The notes: generated from the sequence alone by a model not told the origin. A DNA stretch of 64,000 nucleotides from Cryomorphaceae bacterium 1068 (GCA_027214385.1 JAPVXR010000015.1:41911-105910), one strand, 5' to 3'; shown: positions 18,482 through 28,475, numbered from the stretch's first letter. Program-made: numbers and translations.

Positions 18482-18782
18482 GTAATTCTCAAATGCTTCG
18501 TTTCAATCGATTTTGAAAAGAAAAGCTCCCTGGAAGCAGAAGGCCTGAACGAATCAGGACTTGCATTTGGGTTGGCAAAATTAACCAATAATTCCTTTTG
18601 GCAAAATAAATCTACCTCGCATTATTTGATGACAAGACATAATGAAGGTCGAAGGCTTTAAAATGGCGGTATTTTCACGACAGAAGCATAGCCGTAGCTA
18701 TAGTGATGGAGGGAAGATGGCAAAGCGCCCGCCATTGAAGAGAGTTTGGCCTGGAATAGTTTTGCCATTGAAAAATGCGAGG
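18482..18782. other. spacer between tRNA-Gly and mutS
   Basis: No gene recognised in these 301 bases. It contains the tRNA-Gly promoter (18576-18605). The short open frames have no similarity or start signal that I can support. The mutS stop is at its right end, with no clear terminator. Confidence 0.5.
18576..18605 (-). promoter_or_regulatory. promoter of tRNA-Gly
   Basis: On the minus strand: TTTG (18602-18605), an 18-base gap, TAATTTTG (18576-18583). Both elements match perfectly. It implies a leader of about 90 bases before the tRNA. Confidence 0.5.
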
Positions 18783-21425
18783 TCAGCTCCCCGTAATTTT
18801 TTTGATCTCATTGAGCTTCATCAAAGCTTCTACAGGAGTGAGGGAATTGATGTCAATAGCCACTATCTCATCTCGAATCTGCTGGAGAACAGGGTCATCC
18901 AATTGAAAAATACTCAACTGCATTTCATCCTTGTTGGCAATCTTCCCTTTGGCATCCAGCGCCTCTCCCGAGTGTGTTTTTTCCAATCGAGATAAAATGG
19001 ACTTGGCTCGATCGAGCAAACTGGTTGGCATTCCCGCCATTTGTGCCACGTGAATCCCGAAACTGTGCTCGCTTCCTCCAGGCTTTAGTTTTCGCAGAAA
19101 GATAATTTTGTCTTTGTACTCCTTTACGCTCACGTTGAAGTTCTTAATCCGAGAGAAGATCGACTCCATTTCATTCAATTCGTGGTAATGAGTGGCGAAA
19201 AGTGTTTTCGCTCGTAAAGTTTTCTGTTCGTGCAGATACTCGGCAATGGCCCAAGCGATGGAAACGCCATCGTAAGTGCTCGTTCCGCGACCGATCTCGT
19301 CGAGAAGCACCAAGCTACGATCGGACAAGTTGTTGAGAATACTGGCCGTCTCATTCATTTCGACCATGAAGGTCGACTCGCCCGAAGAGATATTGTCGCT
19401 GGCCCCTACCCTCGTGAACACCTTATCGACCACACCGATTTCGGCATCCGAAGCGGGAACGTAAGAGCCAATTTGAGCCATCAAAACGATCAAGGCTGTT
19501 TGGCGTAGCAGCGCCGATTTACCCGACATGTTTGGTCCGGTAATCATCATGATCTGGGTATTCTCATTGTCGAGCTCCACGTCATTTTCAACGTAAGCCT
19601 CTCCCGTGGGCAGTTGGTGCTCAATAACTGGGTGGCGCCCACCGTGGATCTTCAACTCGTGTCCTTCGTTCATTTGCGGACGAATGTAATTCAGCTCTAC
19701 TGCCGTTTCGGCAAATGAGAGGTAGCAGTCGACTTCGGCAATCCGACGAGCGTTCAGCTGTATTGGCTCTACGAAGGCTGCCAAGTCGGCAATCAAATCG
19801 TTGTAAAGTCGAGACTCCAATTCATTGATCCGCTCTTCGGCTCCGAGAATTTTTTGTTCGTAGGTTTTCAGCTCTTCCGTAATGTAGCGCTCGGCATTTA
19901 CGAGAGTTTGCTTCCGCACCCATTCTTCGGGCACCTTATCCTTGTGGGAATTTCTCACCTCGAGGTAATAGCCAAAAACATTGTTGAAGGAGATCTTCAG
20001 ACTTTGAATTCCCGTGCGCTCCGTTTCTCGCTGTTGAATTTTGAGGAGATGGTCTTTTCCGTTCTTTTTAATAGCGCGGAGCTCATCCAGCTCTTCGTTG
20101 ACACCTTCAGCTACGACGCCTCCTTTGTTTAATTGAACAGGAGCTTCAGGATTGAGTTCATTCGCAATTCGTTCTACCACACTAGCGCAAGGATTAAGCT
20201 GTTCGGCGAGTTGAGTCAGAGAAGAGTTTTTGGATTCATCCAACTGGTCTTTAATGGGTAGAGTTGCTTTCAAAGCCCTCCCCAATTGAAGCACCTCTCT
20301 CGGATTAATCCGTCCAACACTCACTTTGGATATCATCCGCTCGATATCGCCGATCTGTTCGACCTGATGTCGAATAAAATCTGCCACTTTTTTCTCTGTG
20401 ATAAAGTATTCTACAGCTTCGTGCCGCTGTGTAATGGCCTTAACCGATTTTAGCGGAAGCATAAGCCAGCGCTTCATCAATCGACTTCCCATCGGAGAAA
20501 TGGTTCGATCAATCACCATTTGAAGAGAAGTTCCCCCTTCATTCATGGGGTAAACCAATTCCAAGTTTCGGATGGTAAATCGGTCGAGCCAAACGTATTT
20601 GTCCTCGTCGATTCGTTTAAGCTGACTGAGGTGGCCTAGCTTGTGGTGGTGCGTTTCACTCAGGTAGTGGAGAGCAGCACCGGCAGCAATGATGGCCATT
20701 TCCATTCCTTCAATGCCGAATCCCTTAAGGGATTTCGTTTTGAAGTGAGAGACGAGTTTATCTCGGGCAAAATCTTCTGTAAACACCCAATCGTCAAGTC
20801 GAAAGGTGTGGAATTTTCCGCCAAATGCATTAAGGAACACTTGTTCGTTGTGTCGCTGAAAGAGCACTTCGCTTGGCTTAAAGCTTTGGAGCAGTTTTTC
20901 TACGTAAGCAGAAGAGCCTTCGGTGGTGAGAAACTCACCCGTTGAAATATCGAGGAAGCTCACTCCCGCCTTTTCTTTTCCAAAGTGAACTGCCGCCAAG
21001 AAGTTATTCGACTTGTGATCGAGCACTTGGTCATTGTAGGCCACTCCCGGAGTTACCAGTTCGGTAACTCCGCGTTTCACGATGCTCTTGGTCATTTTCG
21101 GATCTTCCAGCTGATCGCAAATAGCAACGCGGTAACCCGCTCGAACCAACTTTGGTAAATAGGTATCAAGCGAATGATGTGGAAATCCTGCCAACTCGAT
21201 ATGAGCAGCTGCGCCGTTTTTCCGCTTGGTGAGGACAATTCCTAAAACATTGGAAACCGTAATGGCATCTTTTCCAAAAGTCTCGTAGAAATCTCCTACC
21301 CGAAAAAGCAGCAATGCATCGGGATACTTGGCCTTAACACCAAGGTATTGCTTCATCAAAGGGGTTTCCTTTGGTTCGTTTGCCTTTGTGCTCTTTGGCT
21401 TTGCCTTTGTTTTGGTAGTATCCAC
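18783..21425 (-). CDS. mutS: DNA mismatch repair protein MutS
   Basis: Recognises mismatches and starts repair with MutL. 880 aa, a typical length. The mismatch-binding domain has [15 protein letters not shown] (Phe-x-Glu near residue 48). The ATPase has Walker [14 protein letters not shown], Walker [14 protein letters not shown] and the helix-turn-helix end [18 protein letters not shown]. The first 23 residues are Lys/Thr-rich; a start at the second Met (MKQYLGVK) is possible but less likely, because PLMKQY is normally internal. It is divergent from the TrmH-type gene, with 80 bp between. Confidence 0.97.
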   Translation of the reverse strand: MDTTKTKAKPKSTKANEPKETPLMKQYLGVKAKYPDALLLFRVGDFYETFGKDAITVSNVLGIVLTKRKNGAAAHIELAGFPHHSLDTYLPKLVRAGYRVAICDQLEDPKMTKSIVKRGVTELVTPGVAYNDQVLDHKSNNFLAAVHFGKEKAGVSFLDISTGEFLTTEGSSAYVEKLLQSFKPSEVLFQRHNEQVFLNAFGGKFHTFRLDDWVFTEDFARDKLVSHFKTKSLKGFGIEGMEMAIIAAGAALHYLSETHHHKLGHLSQLKRIDEDKYVWLDRFTIRNLELVYPMNEGGTSLQMVIDRTISPMGSRLMKRWLMLPLKSVKAITQRHEAVEYFITEKKVADFIRHQVEQIGDIERMISKVSVGRINPREVLQLGRALKATLPIKDQLDESKNSSLTQLAEQLNPCASVVERIANELNPEAPVQLNKGGVVAEGVNEELDELRAIKKNGKDHLLKIQQRETERTGIQSLKISFNNVFGYYLEVRNSHKDKVPEEWVRKQTLVNAERYITEELKTYEQKILGAEERINELESRLYNDLIADLAAFVEPIQLNARRIAEVDCYLSFAETAVELNYIRPQMNEGHELKIHGGRHPVIEHQLPTGEAYVENDVELDNENTQIMMITGPNMSGKSALLRQTALIVLMAQIGSYVPASDAEIGVVDKVFTRVGASDNISSGESTFMVEMNETASILNNLSDRSLVLLDEIGRGTSTYDGVSIAWAIAEYLHEQKTLRAKTLFATHYHELNEMESIFSRIKNFNVSVKEYKDKIIFLRKLKPGGSEHSFGIHVAQMAGMPTSLLDRAKSILSRLEKTHSGEALDAKGKIANKDEMQLSIFQLDDPVLQQIRDEIVAIDINSLTPVEALMKLNEIKKITGS

Positions 21426-21505
21426 GCGCTGTTTATTCCTTGTTCACGAAAATACCAATACCTTTCCGGAAGGAAAAAATGCAGGATTTCTAGTTTTCAA
21501 TTCTT

Positions 21506-22048
21506 ATGAACAAGAAGGTACCAAACGAAGCGCTGAATCGCTTAACGGAAAAAGAATTCAAGAATGCAGCTAAGACCCCTGTTGTGGTGGTGTTGGACAA
21601 CGTGAGAAGCGCTCAAAATGTTGGTTCTGTTTTTCGCACTAGCGATGCATTCAGGTTGGAAAAGATTTGCCTTTGTGGAATTACTCCTACTCCCCCTTCC
21701 CGAGAAATGAACAAGACTGCCCTTGGAGCGACAGAATCTGTTGACTGGGAATACTTCGCCGATACGATTTCTTGTCTCGACATATTATTCGAACAAGGTT
21801 TTGAATGTATTGCCGTGGAGCAAACTGAGAATTCAGAAAAACTTGGCGACTTTAAAATTGAAAGCGAAAAAAAATATGCCTTGATTCTAGGCAATGAGGT
21901 GGACGGTGTAGATCAAGAAGTAATTGATCGATGCCCCAAAAGCCTCGAAATACCACAGATTGGGACAAAACATTCGATCAATATTTCCGTATGTACCGGC
22001 ATTACCATTTGGGAATTTTATCGTCAGATAAAAACTGAGGGTTCGTAG
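21506..22048 (+). CDS. SpoU/TrmH-family RNA 2'-O-methyltransferase
   Basis: 180 aa, consisting of the SPOUT domain with its trefoil knot. Motif 1 is NVRSAQNVGSVFRTSDA (about residues 32-48), motif 2 ILGNEVDGV (about 126-134) and motif 3 IPQIGTKHSINISV (about 147-160). It lacks the extra N-terminal L30e-like domain of RlmB. It probably methylates a ribose in tRNA or rRNA using AdoMet, but the exact target cannot be read from the sequence. The DUF6089 gene follows on the same strand with its own promoter. Confidence 0.9.
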   Translation: MNKKVPNEALNRLTEKEFKNAAKTPVVVVLDNVRSAQNVGSVFRTSDAFRLEKICLCGITPTPPSREMNKTALGATESVDWEYFADTISCLDILFEQGFECIAVEQTENSEKLGDFKIESEKKYALILGNEVDGVDQEVIDRCPKSLEIPQIGTKHSINISVCTGITIWEFYRQIKTEGS

Positions 22049-22051
22049 AAC

Positions 22052-22083
22052 TTGTATTTCTTATATTCGTCCCTTTATCTTTG
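22052..22083 (+). promoter_or_regulatory. promoter of the DUF6089 gene
   Basis: TTG at 22052-22054, a 21-base gap, then a perfect TATCTTTG (22076-22083). The expected transcription start is about 5-7 bases further on, practically at the GTG start (22090). See findings for a possible leaderless transcript. Confidence 0.5.
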
Positions 22084-22089
22084 ATAGCT

Positions 22090-23067
22090 GTGAATAAGTT
22101 TTGTCGGTACGTTTTTCTAATTCTGTTCATCTCCTCCTTTTCGGGAGTGAATGCTCAGTATTTCAGCGGGCAAACTTCGTACTGGAAGAGCCAGCGCCAC
22201 AGTTTCGGAATGGGCCTCGGTGCTTCTTTCTTTTTGGGCGAACTCGGTGGAAGAGACCAAATAGGGACGGACTTCATCTATGACTTAGAAATATCGAAGA
22301 CTCGTCCTGCCCTACAACTCATGTATCGATACCAATTGGGAAGCCGATTTTATGCGAAAGCTCAATTTGCTTTTGCCTATATAGGTGGGAATGATGCACT
22401 GACAGAAGAGATATTCAGGAGAAATCGGAATCTAAGTTTTCGATCAAACATATTTGAATTTTCTATTCAAGGAGAGTTTGATGTGATCGACTTTACTCCA
22501 AAAAATCGCTACGGAAAAGTCAAACAAGGAAAACTCGAAGGTTCTGCACTATACATCTCAGCAGGAGTGGGTGTAACCAGATTCAATCCACAAGCGAATT
22601 TTGAAGGGTCGTGGTACAACCTTCGCGATTTCGGCACAGAAGGACAGCTTCAGGATGGTGGACCATCACAGTATTCACTATATACTGTGGTTATACCGCT
22701 AGGTATTGGATATCGCCTTCAGATCAATAAAGAATGGACGGTAGGATTTGAAATCGCTCATCGCATCACGTTTACGGACTACATGGATGATGTAAGCACC
22801 GTGTACTTCGACAATCAAGTCATAGAAGACAACCAAGGAGAACTAGCTGCTTACTTTGCGGACCCCAGCTTGGGCTATTACGTCGATGAAAACGGCTCTC
22901 GAGTTCCTCTAAATAGCACGGAAACGGGCTTTCAACGAGGAGATCCTGATGACAATGATGCCTATTTCTTTGCTATGTTCAATGCCTATTACAAAATACC
23001 CCAAAAGCGTTTCAAGCGTGGTCGTGGCCGTGTGACGAAGAGACGACGGCGAAGAGTGGTATTCTAA
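22090..23067 (+). CDS. DUF6089 outer-membrane beta-barrel protein (PorG-like)
   Basis: 325 aa from the GTG at 22090 (a TTG at 22081 is in frame but lies in the promoter). A signal peptide ends near FSGVNAQ (residue 23). The mature part is a beta-barrel rich in Gly and aromatic strands: FGMGLGASFFLGELGGRD at the start, LQLMYRYQLGSRFYAKAQ, and VVIPLGIGYRLQINKEWTVGFE later. It ends in a very basic tail (about 15 Arg/Lys in the last 25 residues), which should lie outside the barrel. DUF6089 includes PorG of the T9SS, so a secretion role is possible, but family membership alone does not prove it. Confidence 0.72.
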   Translation: MNKFCRYVFLILFISSFSGVNAQYFSGQTSYWKSQRHSFGMGLGASFFLGELGGRDQIGTDFIYDLEISKTRPALQLMYRYQLGSRFYAKAQFAFAYIGGNDALTEEIFRRNRNLSFRSNIFEFSIQGEFDVIDFTPKNRYGKVKQGKLEGSALYISAGVGVTRFNPQANFEGSWYNLRDFGTEGQLQDGGPSQYSLYTVVIPLGIGYRLQINKEWTVGFEIAHRITFTDYMDDVSTVYFDNQVIEDNQGELAAYFADPSLGYYVDENGSRVPLNSTETGFQRGDPDDNDAYFFAMFNAYYKIPQKRFKRGRGRVTKRRRRRVVF

Positions 23068-23471
23068 GGCGGTACATAGTATTGAGACAGTTCAAACTTT
23101 CTAATTTCTTTTATAGTTCACTTGACCTTTATAGCGTTCTATTCTGAAATTCATATCTCCCATGGACAACTGTAAGGAATAGAAATCATCGTCTTGTCAA
23201 AGAATCAGATTGTAACAGATCTTGATCTAGATTGATCATTCTGAATAGGAACGTGCTCTGGCAATTGAATCCAGACTTCAAGAATTCTATTTTTCTCAAC
23301 TGAGGGTTTTACTCATATCCATTGTTCGCAGTTCCGATAGTTAAGCGAGAGATAGTAGTCTCCCTCACATAATGTATAAAGCTACGTGACAAATCAACTG
23401 TATGTTGCGATACCCAAGTAATATCACATCATTACGAAATAGCTAGGCTGATGGCTAACGGCCAATAAACA
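23068..23471. other. 404-bp intergenic region without a recognisable gene
   Basis: AT-rich, with stops in all frames. I translated parts of the minus strand and found only short pieces resembling nothing firm. It ends at the bidirectional terminator at 23472. It could be a decayed gene or a small RNA locus; nothing in the sequence supports either. Confidence 0.4.
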
Positions 23472-23506
23472 AAAAAGCCGTCTACCCTCAGGGTAGACGG
23501 CTTTTT
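23472..23506. terminator. strong terminator after the lipoprotein gene
   Basis: Perfect 16-bp stem AAAAAGCCGTCTACCC (23472-23487) / 23491-23506 with a 3-base loop TCA, flanked by A and T runs, so it can act in both directions. It lies 17 bases past the stop of the minus-strand lipoprotein gene. Confidence 0.9.
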
Positions 23507-23523
23507 AAATCAATTCGTATTGC

Positions 23524-25233
23524 TTATTCAGCAGCTTCGTCTTGGAAGTTTCTAAACTCCAAATCGCTGGCAGCTTTCTCTTCTAGAGAGGCATCCATGC
23601 TGTAAGCTTTATTCAAGTTTGTGGTTACCGCTTCACCATCGTTCATACGTGCACCGATGATTGCTTTAAGGTAGTAACCCTTAGCAGTATCAGCAGCGTC
23701 AGAATCATTAACGGTTTTCAAAGCAGTTTCTGTGTTTCCAGCCAATACTTGAGCCAACGCTTTATTGAAAGTGTTGTACCCTTTCATGTTCTGGATAGCA
23801 GAAGCGTAGTCACCATTTTGGATATCAATAATACCCATATTGTAATTTACTTCGTCTCCGGCTCCTGCAGCAGCTTCTAGCATCTCCATAGCGCCTGTGC
23901 GATCTCCATTCAATCTAGTGATTATGGCCATGTTGTTCTTCACAACAGGACTCTCTTCTTTAGTCATGGCATTTTCAAACATTGTTTGTGCTTGAGAAAT
24001 CTCATTCTTTCTAAGGTGAATCACTCCCATATTGTTGTGTGCTCTATAGTCATCCGGGTATGTCGAAGCAGTCGTTTCGTAGATAGCATATTGCTCATTC
24101 ATATCTTCAGTGAGAGTAGCAGCATAGAGCATCTCCTCAAGAGAAAGTGTGTCAGCATTTGCAGAACGTGCCAAAGCAATGATTTCTTCATCACTTCTAC
24201 CTACGATATCGTAGTTCACAGTGATTTGAGATCTACGTAGTTCAGGAAGAATCTTTTCTGCAACTTCCGTGTAAGTCGCAGCTAGGTTTCTGATTTCCTC
24301 CTCGCGCTTGGTAACATCAGAGTACATCTCGAGAATTCTCAAGATCAACTCCTTGTCTGCAATGTCGGAAGCTTCCATTTTGCTTTTAAATCCTGCCCAG
24401 TCTTCGCCTTTTGGCATCAATTGGAAGAATGCCTCTTTGTCGTACTCCATTTTCGCACGATCCATCAAGCGAGAAACAGCTTTCATTGCGCTTTCAGCTC
24501 TTTCTGTTGCCAAATTCTCATTAAGACTAATTTCACCTTCCGGAGAAGCGTAAGCCATAATCTCAGCTCCTTTGAACTGGTAATCTTCGTTGCTCCCAAA
24601 TTCCTTTAAGAAACTTTCGATGGCTTTGATATCCTCATCGCGAAGCTCAGAACTTCTTACGTTTGAAGAGTTTACCAAGTAGTTGATTATTGCATTCGCT
24701 TGATGAGATGTAATTCTTTCAAATTTGTCAGCACCAATGATCGGCATATCATCACTCATCACCATAAGAGGAGTAGTAATCACGCCATCCGCCAACTTAT
24801 ATGGCTCGAATGCTTTCTCTTTATTTCCTTGTTTTCCAAGAATGTTCAACATCAACTCAGATGTTTCCATTTCAGGAGAGTAAGCGATACGGTCAGAGTA
24901 AGTAAAGTTCTTTCCTCCTTCGTAAGGAATGACAGTGGCATTACCTGCAGCATCTTCTCCTTGATAAGAGACTGAGTCGTAAGGGGTAGATCCGCCTTCA
25001 TAAGTAAGTGTTGGAGTCAATGTCACCATAGCTTTCTTACTGAAGTACTTACCGGGAAATTTACCATTGATGTTTAGCTCAACGCTATCTCCACGAACAA
25101 TTAATGGCTCCGGATCAACGTTATACTCTACAGTCTCAGCATATTTTGCCATCTTGCCCAACCCACCACAGGCGGCCATAGCAAATCCGACTACGATTAA
25201 AAGTGCCGGAAATTTAAAATTCGAATGCTTCAT
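23524..25233 (-). CDS. lipoprotein with OmpA-like and TPR regions
   Basis: 569 aa. The lipobox is at Cys22 (FAMAACGG), so the protein is a membrane-attached lipoprotein. After an N-terminal beta-rich domain (about 30-170) comes an OmpA-like stretch (about 180-270: YLVNSSNVRSSEL, then AYASPEGEISLNENLATERAE). Tetratricopeptide repeats follow (about 385-560: NNMGVIHLRKNEISQAQTMFENAM and similar). The OmpA-like part suggests peptidoglycan binding and the TPRs suggest partner binding. I do not recognise a named family member. It has its own promoter and a strong terminator, so it is monocistronic and probably well expressed. Confidence 0.72.
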   Translation of the reverse strand: MKHSNFKFPALLIVVGFAMAACGGLGKMAKYAETVEYNVDPEPLIVRGDSVELNINGKFPGKYFSKKAMVTLTPTLTYEGGSTPYDSVSYQGEDAAGNATVIPYEGGKNFTYSDRIAYSPEMETSELMLNILGKQGNKEKAFEPYKLADGVITTPLMVMSDDMPIIGADKFERITSHQANAIINYLVNSSNVRSSELRDEDIKAIESFLKEFGSNEDYQFKGAEIMAYASPEGEISLNENLATERAESAMKAVSRLMDRAKMEYDKEAFFQLMPKGEDWAGFKSKMEASDIADKELILRILEMYSDVTKREEEIRNLAATYTEVAEKILPELRRSQITVNYDIVGRSDEEIIALARSANADTLSLEEMLYAATLTEDMNEQYAIYETTASTYPDDYRAHNNMGVIHLRKNEISQAQTMFENAMTKEESPVVKNNMAIITRLNGDRTGAMEMLEAAAGAGDEVNYNMGIIDIQNGDYASAIQNMKGYNTFNKALAQVLAGNTETALKTVNDSDAADTAKGYYLKAIIGARMNDGEAVTTNLNKAYSMDASLEEKAASDLEFRNFQDEAAE

Positions 25234-25279
25234 TCGTTTGGTTTTTAAAAGGTCTTTGATTTTCCTTGTTTATTCGGTG

Positions 25280-25287
25280 CAAACATA
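25280..25287 (-). promoter_or_regulatory. -7 element of the lipoprotein gene
   Basis: TATGTTTG on the minus strand, a perfect TAnnTTTG, 46 bases before the ATG at 25233. ATTG at 25304-25307 is a possible -33 element, but its gap of 16 bases is short. Confidence 0.45.
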
Positions 25288-25325
25288 CATATAGTTTTTT
25301 ACACAATGAAGTGATAGCAGCGGTT

Positions 25326-25982
25326 TTAAACCGACTTTTGCTCCGACTCAATCACCTGCTGGTGAAGACCTTTGGAACGCGGTTTTTTAATGACGGACAG
25401 CAATTTTTCATAGACGAACCGATCTTTTACGAAGTCGACCTCCGAAACATCGAGAATTAGTACCCGCATATTGTCAGATTGCTTTCTCAAAAAATCAAGG
25501 TATTTGGCTTGAACACGGCTCAAATACTCTTCTTCAATACTCTGCTCGTACCTTCTTCCCCTTTTCCTGATATTTTGAAGTAGCCTCTCGGTATCGGAAT
25601 AGAGATAGACCAAAAGATCCGGCGTGGGAACGGTTTTGAACATAATATCAAAAACCTTCCTGAACAGCCGCAATTCATCTTCGTTCAAATTGGATGCTGC
25701 AAAAATCAGTGACTTACTCAATAGATAATCTGAAATTCGAACCGAGCTAAAGAGATTCCGGTCAGATCCCAGACCTGATAATTGACTGTATCGCTCAGCC
25801 AGAAAGGACATCTCCAAGGTAAAGGCATACCTTCTGGGATCAGCGTAGAATTTTGGCAAAAATTCATTGTCGGCAAATTCTTCTAAAACCAACTCCGCAT
25901 TGAACTCAGATGCAAGCTTATGAGCCAAGGTCGTTTTACCCGATCCGATATTACCTTCTACCGCTATGTAGCTATAATCCAT
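25326..25982 (-). CDS. deoxynucleoside kinase (dNK family), copy 1
   Basis: Phosphorylates deoxyribonucleosides for salvage. 218 aa: P-loop GNIGSGKTT (residues 10-18), the LEMSFLAERYSQL helix, and the arginine-rich lid KRGRRYEQSIEEEYL near residue 140. It shares the fold and many positions with copy 2 at 32806 but differs clearly. The two may have different substrates, as in bacteria with separate dAdo/dGuo kinases (inference). The ATG directly follows the folK stop with no gap, so they are one unit. Confidence 0.88.
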   Translation of the reverse strand: MDYSYIAVEGNIGSGKTTLAHKLASEFNAELVLEEFADNEFLPKFYADPRRYAFTLEMSFLAERYSQLSGLGSDRNLFSSVRISDYLLSKSLIFAASNLNEDELRLFRKVFDIMFKTVPTPDLLVYLYSDTERLLQNIRKRGRRYEQSIEEEYLSRVQAKYLDFLRKQSDNMRVLILDVSEVDFVKDRFVYEKLLSVIKKPRSKGLHQQVIESEQKSV

Positions 25983-26495
25983 CTAACTCAATTGTACGGG
26001 TTCCGAATTGTCTTTTGATTCAAAACATAACTCCAGCATCGATTGACCAAGTAAAGGGTGTTTGTATTCAGGAGCTATATCAACCATTGGTAAAAGAACA
26101 AAATTACGAAGGTGAAGTTGAGAATGAGGAATAGTGAGCGAATCTGTTTCAATCACCTCATCGCCAAAAAATAAGATGTCGATATCAATCATTCTGGGCC
26201 TGAATGGCTCGCCTTGTTTCCTCTTCGATGTTTCTCGTCCAAGAGCCACTTCAATTTCCAGCGTTCTTTGATGAAGCTCCTCCAGACCAACCTTGGTTTG
26301 AAGGGCGCAGCACATATTTAAATACGCCCTTTCATCTACATAGCCCCAAGCCGGTGACTCGTAAATCTTGGATTTAGAAACGACCTCTCCTATCTCTCCT
26401 AACATGAGTATGGCTTTCTCTAAGGACTCCAGTCTATTTCCCAAGTTACAGCCCAAGCCCAAATAGACGGTTTGTACAGATTTTTCTTCAATCAC
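25983..26495 (-). CDS. folK: 2-amino-4-hydroxy-6-hydroxymethyldihydropteridine pyrophosphokinase
   Basis: Transfers pyrophosphate from ATP to 6-hydroxymethyl-dihydropterin in folate synthesis. 170 aa; HPPK motifs are YLGLGCNLGNRLESL at the N-terminus, ESPAWGYVDERAYLN, and the metal/ATP region RPRMIDIDILFFGDE followed by IPHSQLHLRNFVLLP. The start codon is GTG. It is followed without a gap by deoxynucleoside kinase copy 1. Confidence 0.94.
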   Translation of the reverse strand: MIEEKSVQTVYLGLGCNLGNRLESLEKAILMLGEIGEVVSKSKIYESPAWGYVDERAYLNMCCALQTKVGLEELHQRTLEIEVALGRETSKRKQGEPFRPRMIDIDILFFGDEVIETDSLTIPHSQLHLRNFVLLPMVDIAPEYKHPLLGQSMLELCFESKDNSEPVQLS

Positions 26496-26577
26496 GACTT
26501 CATCATTTCCCAGCTTCCGCTAAAATATCAGATTGACCAGTCGTGTATTTAACGAACCAAAACACGGTAAGGCAACC

Positions 26578-26585
26578 TACTTTTG
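26578..26585 (+). promoter_or_regulatory. -7 element of sppA
   Basis: TACTTTTG, a perfect TAnnTTTG, ending 18 bases before the ATG at 26604. No clear -33 element. It supports the ATG over the TTG at 26583, which lies inside the element. Confidence 0.4.
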
Positions 26586-26603
26586 TACAAAGGAAAAAAA
26601 AGA

Positions 26604-28418
26604 ATGAAGCAATTTTTCAAATTCATGTTTGCAAGCCTTTTGGGAACACTGATTTCCCTGTTTGTCTTGCTATTTGTAGGAATATTAATTATCGGAGGAA
26701 TTTTCTCTGCTGCTTTCAGCGATTTGGATAAATCCAATCAGGTGACAAGAGTAAAGGATAATTCCATTTTGCACATAAAGTTTGATCAGCCCATCGTAGA
26801 CCGAGGACCTGATGAACACTTTAATATCAATTTCGGAGGTTTTCAATCGTCGACACCAATAGGTCTTGATGAGATCTTGGAGAATATTGATAAAGCAAAA
26901 AATGACGACAAGATCAAAGGTATCTACTTCGATGTAGCCTTTGTGCCTGCGGGGATGTCAACGACTCAAGAAATACGAAACGCCCTTCTGGATTTTAAAG
27001 AAAGCGGAAAGTGGATAGTGAGTTACAATGAAATCTTTACACAAAAAGCGCTTTACTTGAGCTCTGTAGCAGATGAGACCTATATCTATCCGGAAGGATT
27101 TATGGACTTTCGAGGATTGAATGCCGAGGTGACTTTCTTCAAAAAGCTTCTTGATGAATTGCAAATTGAACCTCAAATCATTCGTGGATCTAACAACAAG
27201 TTCAAAAGTGCTGTGGAGCCTTTCATTTTGGAAGAAATGAGCCAGGCAAGCCGCATGCAAACTACAAAATGGCTGGAATCAATGTGGGGCACAATGCTCG
27301 ACGGAATGGGTGAGAGCTACTCAATGTCGGCAGACCAATTGAATGAAATAGCTGAGAACTACTCCATTCAGATACCTTCTGACGCTGTTGACGCAGGTAT
27401 GGCAACTGCCGTGATGTATGAGGATGAAGTAATGGACGTTCTTCGTGCAAAAACCGAAACTGACGAGGATGATGACCTCAATTTCGTTAAACTGACCAAA
27501 TACCTGAAAGCTCCCAAGCCTACTAAAGAAACGGGTGACTTCACTCTCTCGTACAAGAAAGACAAGATTGCGGTTATTTATGCTCAAGGAAATATTGGTT
27601 TGGGTGAATCAGGTGACGGCGCCATCGGAAGCGACACATACACCGAAGCTATTAAAGCAGCTAGAAAAGACACCTCAGTTAAGGCGATTGTCCTCAGAGT
27701 GAACTCTCCGGGGGGGGTTGCGATGGCTGGCGACATGATTTGGCACGAAGTGGTGATGGCTCAAAAGGCCAAGCCACTTGTCGTATCAATGGGAGATGTA
27801 GCCGCATCTGCGGGATACTACATCAGCGCGCCGGCCGATAAGATTTTTGCTATGCCCACTACCATCACAGGCTCAATCGGGGTATTCGGCATTATACCGA
27901 ACATGAAGGGATTCTTCAACAATAAAATCGGGTTGACATTTGACAATGTAGAAACAAACGACTTTGCGGATTTTGGCGGAGTAAGCAGACCACTAAACGA
28001 TGCCGAAATGGCCATTTTGCAGAAATCGGTAGACCGCACCTATGGCAATTTTGTGAACGTAGTAGCTGAAGGCCGAGATCTCAGACCCGAATTCATTGAC
28101 TCGATTGGTCAAGGAAGAGTCTGGACAGGAGTGGACGCACTCGAACTGGGATTAGTAGATGAGCTGGGCGGATTGGAAGATGCAATTGCTGCTGCTGCGG
28201 AAATGGCAGAGCTCGAAGACTACACGATCAAGGAGCTTCCGAAAAGGAAGGACCCTGTGCAGCAACTTTTGGAAGACCTGAATATGGCGATGGTTAAAAC
28301 CGCTTTGGGATTTGATGTAGAAAACTCAGAATTGCTCGAGCAGTACAAAACCATTCAAGACATTAAAGAGATGAAAGGCATACAGGCAAGAATGCCGTTT
28401 GTGGTGAAAGTAGACTGA
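26604..28418 (+). CDS. sppA: signal peptide peptidase SppA, long (67K) type
   Basis: Inner-membrane serine protease that degrades cleaved signal peptides. 604 aa with an N-terminal membrane helix (about 10-35). There are two tandem ClpP/crotonase-like halves, as in E. coli SppA. The first half holds the catalytic lysine region (RGSNNKFKSAVEPF, near residue 205) and the second the nucleophile serine region (GDVAASAGYYISAPAD near 400). The TTG at 26583 would add seven residues, but it overlaps the promoter element. A good terminator follows. Confidence 0.93.
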   Translation: MKQFFKFMFASLLGTLISLFVLLFVGILIIGGIFSAAFSDLDKSNQVTRVKDNSILHIKFDQPIVDRGPDEHFNINFGGFQSSTPIGLDEILENIDKAKNDDKIKGIYFDVAFVPAGMSTTQEIRNALLDFKESGKWIVSYNEIFTQKALYLSSVADETYIYPEGFMDFRGLNAEVTFFKKLLDELQIEPQIIRGSNNKFKSAVEPFILEEMSQASRMQTTKWLESMWGTMLDGMGESYSMSADQLNEIAENYSIQIPSDAVDAGMATAVMYEDEVMDVLRAKTETDEDDDLNFVKLTKYLKAPKPTKETGDFTLSYKKDKIAVIYAQGNIGLGESGDGAIGSDTYTEAIKAARKDTSVKAIVLRVNSPGGVAMAGDMIWHEVVMAQKAKPLVVSMGDVAASAGYYISAPADKIFAMPTTITGSIGVFGIIPNMKGFFNNKIGLTFDNVETNDFADFGGVSRPLNDAEMAILQKSVDRTYGNFVNVVAEGRDLRPEFIDSIGQGRVWTGVDALELGLVDELGGLEDAIAAAAEMAELEDYTIKELPKRKDPVQQLLEDLNMAMVKTALGFDVENSELLEQYKTIQDIKEMKGIQARMPFVVKVD

Positions 28419-28443
28419 TCCACAGCCCTTCACAATTTCATTA

Positions 28444-28475
28444 AAACCCGATGTCGCTTGATATCGGGTTTTTTT
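28444..28475 (+). terminator. terminator of sppA
   Basis: 12-bp stem AAACCCGATGTC / GATATCGGGTTT (one G-U pair), loop GCTT, then a T run. Confidence 0.88.

Noticed and set aside
23068..23471. Possible remnant of a histidine-kinase-like C-terminus on the minus strand
   Set aside because: A short stretch looked similar (VWIQLP), but stops interrupt all frames and no other motif supports it.
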